Positions 54,969 through 62,303 of a stretch of 64,000 nt of DNA are shown piece after piece. The notes below the pieces were generated by a model. That model saw only the letters and a list, made by a program, of their open reading frames with translations, did no database searches and was not told the origin of the DNA. A program made the translations under genes and the position numbers. This stretch comes from Sphaerobacter sp. Lineage in GTDB: Bacteria; Chloroflexota; Chloroflexia; Thermomicrobiales; Thermomicrobiaceae. Where the stretch lies: the NCBI GenBank assembly GCA_029961075.1, contig JASBVL010000011.1, forward strand, positions 42,050 through 106,049, given 5' to 3'. How positions within the stretch are numbered: the stretch's first letter is position 1; every line of letters begins with the position of its first letter.

Positions 54969-55652
54969 TCACTCCAGCGCCGCGCGCAGTTGCGCCAGGG
55001 CCTCGGCCACCGACCGGTCCGGCGTGAAGACCGCCGACCCGGCGACGATCACGTCCGCCCCGGCCTCGACCACCCGCCGGATATTGCTCGCCTTGATCCC
55101 ACCGTCCACCTCGATCAGGGCCCGCAGGCCGCGCTCGTCGCGCATCTGCCGCAGACGCTCGATCTTGCGCAGCGAGGTCGGGATGAACGATTGCCCCCCG
55201 AAGCCCGGGTTGACGCTCATCACCAGGATCAGGTCCACGAAGGGCAGGATCTCCTCCAGCGCGGTGAGGGGCGTGGCGGGGTTCAGCGCCACGCCCGCCG
55301 CGGCGCCCGCCTCGCGAATCTGCTGCACGGTCCGGTGCAGGTGCGTGGTCGCCTCGACCTGGACCGTCAGGATCGCGGCGCCGGCGGCGACGAACCGCTC
55401 GATGTAGCGCTCCGGCTCCACGATCATCAGGTGCACGTCGAGGGGCAGCCGGGTCGCCGCCGCCACCGCCTCGACCACCGGGATGCCGAAGGTGATGTTC
55501 GGCACGAAGCGCCCGTCCATCACGTCGAGGTGCACGTAGTCGGCGCCAGCCGCCTCGATCGCCGCAACGGCGTCCGCCAGGCGCGCCAGATCGGCGCTCA
55601 GCACCGACGGCGCGATCGCCACCGTCCGGCCCACGCTCTGCCCTCCGGCCAT
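54969..55652 (-). CDS. rpe: ribulose-phosphate 3-epimerase
   Basis: 227 residues, ATG with GGAGGGACGCG upstream. TIM barrel with APSVLSADLARL, HLDVMDGRFVPNITFG (metal histidine and aspartate), DVHLMI, MSVNPGFGGQSFI and VDGGIKASNI. Interconverts ribulose-5-phosphate and xylulose-5-phosphate in the pentose phosphate route. Its promoter lies in the 150-bp spacer shared with the divergent CvpA-CAP gene. Confidence 0.95.
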   Translation of the reverse strand: MAGGQSVGRTVAIAPSVLSADLARLADAVAAIEAAGADYVHLDVMDGRFVPNITFGIPVVEAVAAATRLPLDVHLMIVEPERYIERFVAAGAAILTVQVEATTHLHRTVQQIREAGAAAGVALNPATPLTALEEILPFVDLILVMSVNPGFGGQSFIPTSLRKIERLRQMRDERGLRALIEVDGGIKASNIRRVVEAGADVIVAGSAVFTPDRSVAEALAQLRAALE

Positions 55653-55810
55653 GTCGACGCGTCCCTCCGCTCCGCACGCACCCCGTCACATCTCCCGTGC
55701 ATTGTACTGGCCAGCGTCCCAGGCCGCCCGTGACGGCACGACGGAGCCGGTTTGGGTAGACTCTGAGCGGGCGCTCGGTCGTGCATCGTCACCTGGAGCC
55801 GCGGTCAAGC

Positions 55811-56779
55811 ATGAACTGGTTGGATGTCATCATCATCCTCATCGTGCTGCTCGGCGCCGGTGCTGGCGTGCGGCGCGGGTTCCTCCGGGGCGCGCTCGAC
55901 CTGGTGATCGTGGCCATCGGGCTCGTCGCGGGCGCAGTCGGGTATCGCCCCGTCGCCCAGCTACTCGAGCGCGTGGTCGGGGCGCAGGGCATCGCCCTCA
56001 ACGTGCTCAGCTTCGCCGCCGTCACCCTCGTGGCCCAGGGACTCCTCTCCGGCGTGCTGGCGATCACCGTCGGCCCGGGCATCGCCGTGGTCCGAGCGGT
56101 GCCCCCGGTGCGCTGGTTGGACGAACTGTTGGGGCTCGTGCCCGGGGCGATCAAGGGGCTCATCCTGGCGACCCTGCTGGTCCTGGCGGCCACGCTGCTG
56201 ACGCTCGGGCCGCTCAGCGACACCGGGCTGAGTCGCTCCCGCCTCGCCGCGCCGCTGGTGGCGCGCTCGGCACGGGCGATCGCCTGGGCGCAGGCCCGCA
56301 CCGGCCTGGATCTCGCCGACTTCACCGTCTTCACGGAACCCGCGGGCGAGCAGGGGGTGCGACTGCCGTTCCGCGTGACGGAGGGCCTCGCCGAGAGCCC
56401 CGCCGATGAAGCGGCCATGCTCGAACTGCTGAACCAGGAGCGCCGTGAGCATGGGCTGGCGCCGCTGCGCGCCGACGCGGCGCTTCAGGCTGTGGCGCGG
56501 GACCACGCGCGCGAGATGTTCACCCTGGGGTACTTCGCCCACGTCTCGCCGGTATCCGGGACCCCGGCCGACCGCCTCCAGGCCGCCGGCATCCGGTACA
56601 CCGTCGCGGGGGAGAACCTCGCCTATGCGCCGACCGTCGCCATCGCCCACCGGGGGCTGATGCAGAGCCCGGGGCATCGGGCCAACATCCTCTCGCCCGA
56701 GTTTACCCGCGTCGGCATCGGCGTCATCAGCGGGCCCACCGGCGGCAAGATGTTCACGCAGGCGTTCGCCGGGGACTGA
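55811..56779 (+). CDS. CvpA-like membrane domain fused to a CAP/SCP domain
   Basis: 322 residues from the ATG at 55811 (an upstream GTG is less likely). Residues 1-150 form a CvpA-type membrane region with four helices, starting MNWLDVIIILIVLLGAGAG and RRGFLRGALDLVI. A linker leads to a CAP domain (about 205-320): ELLNQERREHGLAPLR, HAREMFTLGYFAHVSP, GENLAYAPTVAIAHRG and SPGHRANILSPEFTRVGIG, with the metal-type histidines and glutamates. The CAP domain would face outside. Known CvpA proteins act in colicin V production or membrane homeostasis; the role of the fusion is unknown. Confidence 0.85.
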   Translation: MNWLDVIIILIVLLGAGAGVRRGFLRGALDLVIVAIGLVAGAVGYRPVAQLLERVVGAQGIALNVLSFAAVTLVAQGLLSGVLAITVGPGIAVVRAVPPVRWLDELLGLVPGAIKGLILATLLVLAATLLTLGPLSDTGLSRSRLAAPLVARSARAIAWAQARTGLDLADFTVFTEPAGEQGVRLPFRVTEGLAESPADEAAMLELLNQERREHGLAPLRADAALQAVARDHAREMFTLGYFAHVSPVSGTPADRLQAAGIRYTVAGENLAYAPTVAIAHRGLMQSPGHRANILSPEFTRVGIGVISGPTGGKMFTQAFAGD

Positions 56780-56808
56780 CGCGTCCGGCCAACCGGGTAA
56801 CCGTCGCT

Positions 56809-56814
56809 TACAAT
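56809..56814 (+). promoter_or_regulatory. -10 box of the nucleotidyltransferase operon
   Basis: TACAAT, about 84 bp before the ATG; the expected -35 position is poor. Confidence 0.4.
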
Positions 56815-56897
56815 TGGTGGGAGGTCCCGCCCACCGGTCCAGGCACCGCGGCCGGGGCGGCGTCGGCCTCTGGACGTGCAGAGGGAGGGCTGAGCCA

Positions 56898-57908
56898 ATG
56901 AACGTCATTATCCCTGTAGCGGGCTTGGGCACCCGGCTACGTCCGCAGACCTGGAGCAAGCCGAAGCCTCTGGTGACCGTGGCGGGCAAGCCGGTGCTCG
57001 GCCATGTGCTGGACAGCCTGCTCCAGCTCCCGCTCGACCAGGTGGTCTTCGTCACCGGGTATCTCGGCGAGCAGATCGAAGACTACGTCCGCACGAACTA
57101 CACGTTCCCGGCGACCTTCGTCGAGCAGGAGGAGCCACTGGGCCAGTCGCACGCCGTCCTGCAGGCGCGGGATGTGGTGACCGGGCCGAGCCTGATCGTC
57201 TTCCCTGACATGCTCTTCGAGGCCGACCTGGCGCAGGTCGAGCAGGTGGACGCCGACGGCGCCCTGTTCGTGAAGGAGGTCCCCGACCCGCGACGCTTCG
57301 GCGTCGTGGTGGTCGACGACGGGCGGATCACCCGGCTGGTCGAGAAGCCCGCCGACGCCGTGTCCAACCTGGCAATCGTGGGCATCTACTACTTCCGCGC
57401 CATCGAGGACCTGTTCGAGGCCATCGAGTATCAGATGGCCCATAGCATCCAGACCAAGGGGGAGTACTTCCTCGCCGACGCCATCCAGCACCTGATCGAC
57501 CGCGGCAAGCGGTTTACCTGGCTGCCGGTCAGCGTCTGGGAGGACTGCGGCAAGCCCGAGGCTTTGCTCGACACCAACCGGTACATGCTGACCCAGCTTG
57601 GCAACCACGTGCCGGACATCCCGGGCTCGGTCATCGTGCCGCCGGTGGTGATCGACCCGACCGCGACGATCAAGAACTCGATCATCGGCCCGTACGCCAG
57701 CATCGGCGCCCGGGTCACGATCACCAACTCGATCGTGACGGACTCGATCGTGGATGAGGAAGCGCAGATCGAGACGGCGATGCTGACCCGCTCCATCGTC
57801 GGGCGGCACGCCTACGTCCGCGGGAACTCCGTCCGCGTCAACGTCGGCGACTCCTCCAATGTCATTCTGACGGGGTGGCACGAGAACGGGGCGAACGAGC
57901 GTGACTGA
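56898..57908 (+). CDS. sugar-phosphate nucleotidyltransferase (glucose-1-phosphate thymidylyltransferase-like)
   Basis: 336 residues from the ATG at 56898 with GGGAGGG upstream. Nucleotide-site GLGTRLRPQTWSKPKPL (9-25), DMLFEADL for the metal, FVKEVPDPRRFGVVVVDDGRI (about 115-135) and VEKPADAVSNLAIVGIYYF. The last 80 residues are a left-handed beta-helix of hexad repeats (IDPTATIKNSIIGPYASIG). Makes an NDP-sugar, likely dTDP- or UDP-glucose, for surface polysaccharide. It overlaps the next gene by 8 bp. Confidence 0.88.
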   Translation: MNVIIPVAGLGTRLRPQTWSKPKPLVTVAGKPVLGHVLDSLLQLPLDQVVFVTGYLGEQIEDYVRTNYTFPATFVEQEEPLGQSHAVLQARDVVTGPSLIVFPDMLFEADLAQVEQVDADGALFVKEVPDPRRFGVVVVDDGRITRLVEKPADAVSNLAIVGIYYFRAIEDLFEAIEYQMAHSIQTKGEYFLADAIQHLIDRGKRFTWLPVSVWEDCGKPEALLDTNRYMLTQLGNHVPDIPGSVIVPPVVIDPTATIKNSIIGPYASIGARVTITNSIVTDSIVDEEAQIETAMLTRSIVGRHAYVRGNSVRVNVGDSSNVILTGWHENGANERD

Positions 57909-58839
57909 GCGGACGACGGCGGCGAGCGCCGGTTGGCTGGAGGTGGCAGTCGAGGCCGACACCGAGTCGGTCGAGGCGGTGGCTGAGCTGCTCAGCCGTT
58001 ACGCCTACAACCAGGGCGTGGTGATCGAAGAGCCGTTCACCCAGCGGCCAGACGGGGAAGACCTCACCATCGACCCCACCCGTCCGGTCCGGGTGAGTGG
58101 CTACCTGCCGCGGGGCCCGCAGCTCGAGGAGCAGCTCCGGCGCATCGCCGAGGGGCTGTGGCACCTGCGCCAGATCGGGACCGTCGGCGAACTAAAGACG
58201 GCCGACCGGCCGGAGGAAGACTGGGCCAACGCCTGGAAGGAGCACTTCCAGGTGACACGCATCGGCCGCCGGTTCGTGATCCGGCCCTCCTGGCGCGAGT
58301 ACGAGCCGCGGCCGGACGACCTCGTCATCACCCTCGACCCCGGGATGGCGTTCGGCACCGGGCTGCACCCCACGACCGACTTCTGCCTCCGCTGGCTGGA
58401 GGAACTGCCGGTCGCCGGGAAGACGGTGCTCGATGCGGGGGCCGGGTCCGGCATCCTGTCGATCGGCGCGATCGCGCGCGGCGCGGCGCACGTCGACGCG
58501 GTGGAGATCGATCCGGTCGCGGTCAAGGCGCTGCGCCACAACCTGGCGTTGAACGAGGTGACGGGGCAGGTGCGGGTGATCGAGGGAGACGTGGCCACGG
58601 TCATCCCGCCCACCCCAACCTACGATCTCGTCCTGGCGAACATCATCTCGCGCATCCTGATCGGGGCCGCGCCGGCGCTGGCTGGTGCGGCACGGCCGGG
58701 GGCGCCGCTCGTGCTGAGCGGCGTCATCACCGAGCGGGAGGACGAGGTGCTGGCCGCGTTCGCGGCACAGGGGTGCACCCTGCGCCAGCGCCGGGTGGCC
58801 GGCGACTGGGTATCGCTCTTGATGACGCGCGAGGCGTAG
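57901..58839 (+). CDS. prmA: ribosomal protein L11 methyltransferase
   Basis: 312 residues from a GTG. N-terminal substrate-recognition domain (about 10-90), linker with DWANAWKEHFQVTRIGRRFVI, then the SAM domain: TLDPGMAFGTGLHPTT (PrmA signature), motif I LDAGAGSGILSIGAI, DAVEIDPVAVKAL and LANIISRIL (NxxxxxL motif IV). Trimethylates L11. Cotranscribed with the nucleotidyltransferase and rsmE. Confidence 0.92.
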   Translation: MTERTTAASAGWLEVAVEADTESVEAVAELLSRYAYNQGVVIEEPFTQRPDGEDLTIDPTRPVRVSGYLPRGPQLEEQLRRIAEGLWHLRQIGTVGELKTADRPEEDWANAWKEHFQVTRIGRRFVIRPSWREYEPRPDDLVITLDPGMAFGTGLHPTTDFCLRWLEELPVAGKTVLDAGAGSGILSIGAIARGAAHVDAVEIDPVAVKALRHNLALNEVTGQVRVIEGDVATVIPPTPTYDLVLANIISRILIGAAPALAGAARPGAPLVLSGVITEREDEVLAAFAAQGCTLRQRRVAGDWVSLLMTREA

Positions 58840-58842
58840 CCC

Positions 58843-59619
58843 GTGGCCGGTCCGACCCACCGCTTCTACGTGCCGATCCCCCTGGTCCCCGGGGCAACGG
58901 TCGACCTCCCCGAGCCACAGTCCCACCAGATCGCGCGCGTCCTACGGCTGGGGGCTGGGGACATGGTCGTCCTCTTCAACGGCGATGGCACCGAGGTGCC
59001 CGGCACCATCCGCGCCAGCCGGGCACGCTGCGTGACCCTCGAGCTGGGGGCCCCGCGCCCAGGCCGGCCGGAGCCGCAGCCGGCGGTCCACCTGGCGCAC
59101 GGGCTGCTCAAGGCCGATCGGTTCGACTGGGTGGTGCAGAAGGCCACCGAGCTCGGGGTCGCGCGCATCACGCCGCTGGCCACCAGCCGGTCGGTGGTAT
59201 CATTGCCGCCCGACCGCGCGCAGCAGCGTCGCGAGCGCTGGCAGCGCATCGCGATCGAGGCCGCGGAGCAGAGCGGCCGGGTGACGGTCCCGGTGGTGGC
59301 CGCGCCGGCCCGGCTGGACGAGCTCCTGCCGCTGATGGCCCACACCCCGGCGCTGCTCTGCTGGGAGCGGGAGTCGGCGCCGCTGCGACTGGCGCCGCTG
59401 CCCCCCGCCGGGCCGCTGCTCGTGCTGGTGGGCCCGGAGGGCGGGTTCACCCGCGACGAGGTCGACGCCGCCGTCGCGGCCGGCGCGCACACGGTGTCGC
59501 TCGGCCCACTCATCCTCCGGAGTGAGACGGCCGCCGTGGCCGCCCTCGCCGGGATCTACACGCTAGCCGGTGCGGCCCGCAGTGGCCTCCCGGTCCACGC
59601 AGAGGCAGCCAGGTCATGA
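58843..59619 (+). CDS. rsmE: 16S rRNA (uracil-1498-N3)-methyltransferase
   Basis: 258 residues from a GTG three bases after the prmA stop. PUA-like N-terminal domain, then the SPOUT fold with the knot: AHGLLKADRFDWVVQKATELGV, LVGPEGGFTRDEV and SLGPLILRSETA. Methylates U1498 in the small subunit. Its stop overlaps the next start as ATGA. Confidence 0.93.
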   Translation: MAGPTHRFYVPIPLVPGATVDLPEPQSHQIARVLRLGAGDMVVLFNGDGTEVPGTIRASRARCVTLELGAPRPGRPEPQPAVHLAHGLLKADRFDWVVQKATELGVARITPLATSRSVVSLPPDRAQQRRERWQRIAIEAAEQSGRVTVPVVAAPARLDELLPLMAHTPALLCWERESAPLRLAPLPPAGPLLVLVGPEGGFTRDEVDAAVAAGAHTVSLGPLILRSETAAVAALAGIYTLAGAARSGLPVHAEAARS

Positions 59620-61028
59620 CCGCAATCCGCCGCCGCTTCACCGACGCCCCCGACCGGATCGGCCTGATCGCCGAGGTCGCAGCCGGCTCGCTCGCCGACG
59701 AGATCGGGCTGCAGCCCGGCGACCAGATCGTGGCCGTCAACGGCCGGCGGCTCCGCGACGCGCTCGACTTTCAGTTCTACGCCGAGGCCGAGGAGGTGGA
59801 GCTGGAGGTCGTGCGCGGCGACGAGACCACCATCTACGAGGTCGAGCGGGACAGCGACGAGCCGTGGGGCATCACCTTCGCCGACCCGACCTTCGACGGC
59901 ATCCACCTCTGCAACAACCAGTGCCCCTTCTGCTTCATCAAGCAGATGCCCAAGGGCCTGCGCAAGAGCCTCTACGTCATGGACGACGACTACCGCTACT
60001 CGATGCTCTACGGGAACTTCATCACTCTGACCAACCTCACCGAGGAAGACTGGCAGCGCATCGAGGAGCAGCGGATCAGCCCGATCAACGTCTCCGTCCA
60101 CGCGACAAACCCGGAGCTGCGGGTGGCGTTGGTGGGCAACCCGCGCGCCGCCAACATCATGGAGGATCTGGCGCGCCTGGAGCGCATCGGGATCGACTAC
60201 AACGCGCAGCTCGTCCTCTGTCCCGGCATCAACGACGGCCCCGAGATGGACCGCACCATCCGCGACCTGATCTCGCTCGGCCCGCACCTTCGGTCGATCG
60301 CGGCCGTGCCCGTCGGCCTGTCGAAGTTCGGCGAGGAGCGCCAGAGCCGCCGCGTGCGGCTCTCGCGCAGCTGCATGCGGTCACTCCCGGGCGCGCTGCT
60401 CGACATCCGCCGCTACACGCCGGAGGAGGCCGAGCGGGTCATCGAGCAGGCCGAAGCCTGGCAGCGCCGCTTCCGCCGTGAGCGCGGCCGCACCTTCCTC
60501 CAGCTTGGCGACGAGTTCTACCTGATGACGGGACGGCCGATCCCCCCTGCCGCGCGCTACGACGGCTTCCCGCAGGTCGAGGACGGCATCGGGATCACCC
60601 GGCTCTTCATCGACGACGCCGAGCGCCTCATCCGGCGCGGGCGGCGGGGGGACTACGAGGGGGCCAGCGGCGCCATCGCCTGCGGCACGCTGATCGCGCC
60701 GACGATGCAGACCCTGGTGGATCGCGTCAACGACGCGCTCGGGACGCGCCTGCGGGTCGTGCCGATCGTCAACACCTTTTTCGGCCCGGAGATCAACGTC
60801 TCCGGCCTCCTGACCGGCGGGCTCGTGTGGGACGCCTTCGCCGACCAGCCCGGGGATGACCCGGTCTTCATCTCCCACCACATGTTGTCGAAGCGAACGC
60901 GGACGTTCCTGGACGACCTGCACATCGACGACCTGGAGAATGCGCTCGGCCGCCCCGTCTTCGCGAGCGAATACCTCAGCCAGGTCGTGCAGCAGCTCGC
61001 GCGCGCCCAGGCCCGGATCGCGCTATGA
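59616..61028 (+). CDS. DUF512 radical SAM/PDZ-like protein
   Basis: 470 residues. Residues 10-70 form a PDZ-like domain (GLIAEVAAGSLADEIGLQPG, IVAVNGRRL). An atypical Fe-S motif CNNQCPFCF (about 98-106) replaces the CxxxCxxC of common radical SAM enzymes. Conserved blocks follow: YGNFITLTNL, SPINVSVHATNPELRVALVGNP, LVLCPGINDG, LQLGDEFYLMTGRPIPP and the DUF512 tail VFISHHMLSKRTRTFLDD. Widely conserved, function unproven. ATGA overlaps on both sides. Confidence 0.9.
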   Translation: MTAIRRRFTDAPDRIGLIAEVAAGSLADEIGLQPGDQIVAVNGRRLRDALDFQFYAEAEEVELEVVRGDETTIYEVERDSDEPWGITFADPTFDGIHLCNNQCPFCFIKQMPKGLRKSLYVMDDDYRYSMLYGNFITLTNLTEEDWQRIEEQRISPINVSVHATNPELRVALVGNPRAANIMEDLARLERIGIDYNAQLVLCPGINDGPEMDRTIRDLISLGPHLRSIAAVPVGLSKFGEERQSRRVRLSRSCMRSLPGALLDIRRYTPEEAERVIEQAEAWQRRFRRERGRTFLQLGDEFYLMTGRPIPPAARYDGFPQVEDGIGITRLFIDDAERLIRRGRRGDYEGASGAIACGTLIAPTMQTLVDRVNDALGTRLRVVPIVNTFFGPEINVSGLLTGGLVWDAFADQPGDDPVFISHHMLSKRTRTFLDDLHIDDLENALGRPVFASEYLSQVVQQLARAQARIAL

Positions 61029-61330
61029 GTGCCGACCTGAGCCTGCGTCAAACCGCCGAGGGGACGCTGCTCCCGGTGCGCGTCACGCCGCGAGCCGGCC
61101 GGACCGCGGTCGACGGCATCGCCGACGGCGCGCTCCGGGTGCGCCTGGCCGCGCCGCCGGTCGAGGGCGCCGCCAATCGCGCCCTGGTGGAGCTCCTCGC
61201 CGACACGCTGGGTCTGCCGAAGCGGGGCGTCGAGATCAGCGCCGGGGAGCGCGGGCGGCAGAAGACGGTGTTGCTGCGGGGGGTGACGCCGGCTGAGGTG
61301 CGCGAGCGCCTGGCGACCGTCCTGCGTTAG
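61025..61330 (+). CDS. YggU family protein (DUF167)
   Basis: 101 residues, ATG in an ATGA overlap with the DUF512 gene. Features LRQTAEGTLLPVRVTPRAGR, VDGIADGALRVRLAAPPVEG and AANRALVELLADTLGLPKRG. Small alpha/beta protein of unknown role, often near cell-division or translation genes. Confidence 0.9.
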   Translation: MSADLSLRQTAEGTLLPVRVTPRAGRTAVDGIADGALRVRLAAPPVEGAANRALVELLADTLGLPKRGVEISAGERGRQKTVLLRGVTPAEVRERLATVLR

Positions 61331-61367
61331 CCCCAGGGCCGCCGCGCCCGTCGCGGGCGGGCACCGG

Positions 61368-62195
61368 CTAGCGCCGGCCCCGGCGCGTCAGCAGCCCGAG
61401 GCTGGCCAGCGCGCCCACGATGGCGCCCAGCACCGACCCCTGGCCGATCCCGAGGCGGCGGGGTGGCGGGCCGCCACTGGTCACGCCGATGGGCGGCGTG
61501 TAGTCCCGCATGCGGAGCCACAGCGCGATCGTCTCCTTCACCGCACGGACGACCACACGCGGGCTGCCGCCGGAGGAGGCGCCCGCCGGGCGCGGGTAGT
61601 GGTTGACGCCGACCTCGGTCCAGGTGGCCCCGGCCCGCTCCGCCTTGGCCAGGATCTCCGTGTTGATCAGGGCGCCGGGCGAGGTCAGGTCGATGGCCCG
61701 CAGCAGATCGGCGCGGAAGACCTTGAAGGCGCAGTCAACGTCCCGCAGCCGGACGCCGAAGAGGATGCGCACCGCCAGGTTGAAGATCCAGGCATAGACG
61801 ATCCGATAGCGCGCGTCCTGCCGCGCGATCCGGTAGCCAGCGACCAGGTCGTACTGCCCGACAAACGGGACCAGGAAGCTGAGGTCCGCGATGTCGAACT
61901 GCTGGTCGCTGTCCATGAACATGATGTAGTCGCCGGTCGCGGCGGCGAAGCCGGAGGTCAGCGCCGCGCCGTAGCCGCGGTTGCGGGGGTGGTGCACGAC
62001 GGTGATGCGCGGGTCGGAGGCGGCCAGCTCATCGGCCAGCGCGCCGGTGCCGTCGCGGCTGCCGTCGTCGACGATCACGATCTGGAAATCCGCGACCAGG
62101 CACGGGAGCACATCGAGGGCGCGGCGGACCACCGGTGCAAGGTTGTCCACCTCGTTGTGCGCCGGCAGCACGAGCGAGAGCCTGCCCGGGATCAT
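61368..62195 (-). CDS. family-2 glycosyltransferase (polyprenyl-phosphate type)
   Basis: 275 residues from the ATG at 62195 with GGAGGTGGG upstream. GT-A fold: LSLVLPAHNEVDNLAPVV, VIVDDGSRDGTGAL, GYGAALTSGF, the metal site MDSDQQFD and DVDCAFKVFRADLL. One or two C-terminal membrane helices (IGQGSVLGAIVGALASLGLL). Resembles dolichyl/polyprenyl-phosphate mannosyl- or glucosyltransferases, which charge lipid carriers. It could supply the polytopic GT-C enzymes at 12 and 19 kb. Confidence 0.88.
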   Translation of the reverse strand: MIPGRLSLVLPAHNEVDNLAPVVRRALDVLPCLVADFQIVIVDDGSRDGTGALADELAASDPRITVVHHPRNRGYGAALTSGFAAATGDYIMFMDSDQQFDIADLSFLVPFVGQYDLVAGYRIARQDARYRIVYAWIFNLAVRILFGVRLRDVDCAFKVFRADLLRAIDLTSPGALINTEILAKAERAGATWTEVGVNHYPRPAGASSGGSPRVVVRAVKETIALWLRMRDYTPPIGVTSGGPPPRRLGIGQGSVLGAIVGALASLGLLTRRGRR

Positions 62196-62214
62196 CCCAC
62201 CTCCGTGTGGTCGA

Positions 62215-62246
62215 CGGCCCGGTCGAGCGCGCGCTCGACCGGGCCG
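62215..62246. terminator. hairpin terminator
   Basis: A perfect 16+16-bp inverted repeat, arms 62215-62230 and 62231-62246, lies between the glycosidase stop and the downstream GT2 gene, both leftward. Confidence 0.65.
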
Positions 62247-62303
62247 CTGCCCTGCCATCGTCACAGTATATCGCGTAATCTCGCCTGGCCGCGATGCCTG
62301 TCC

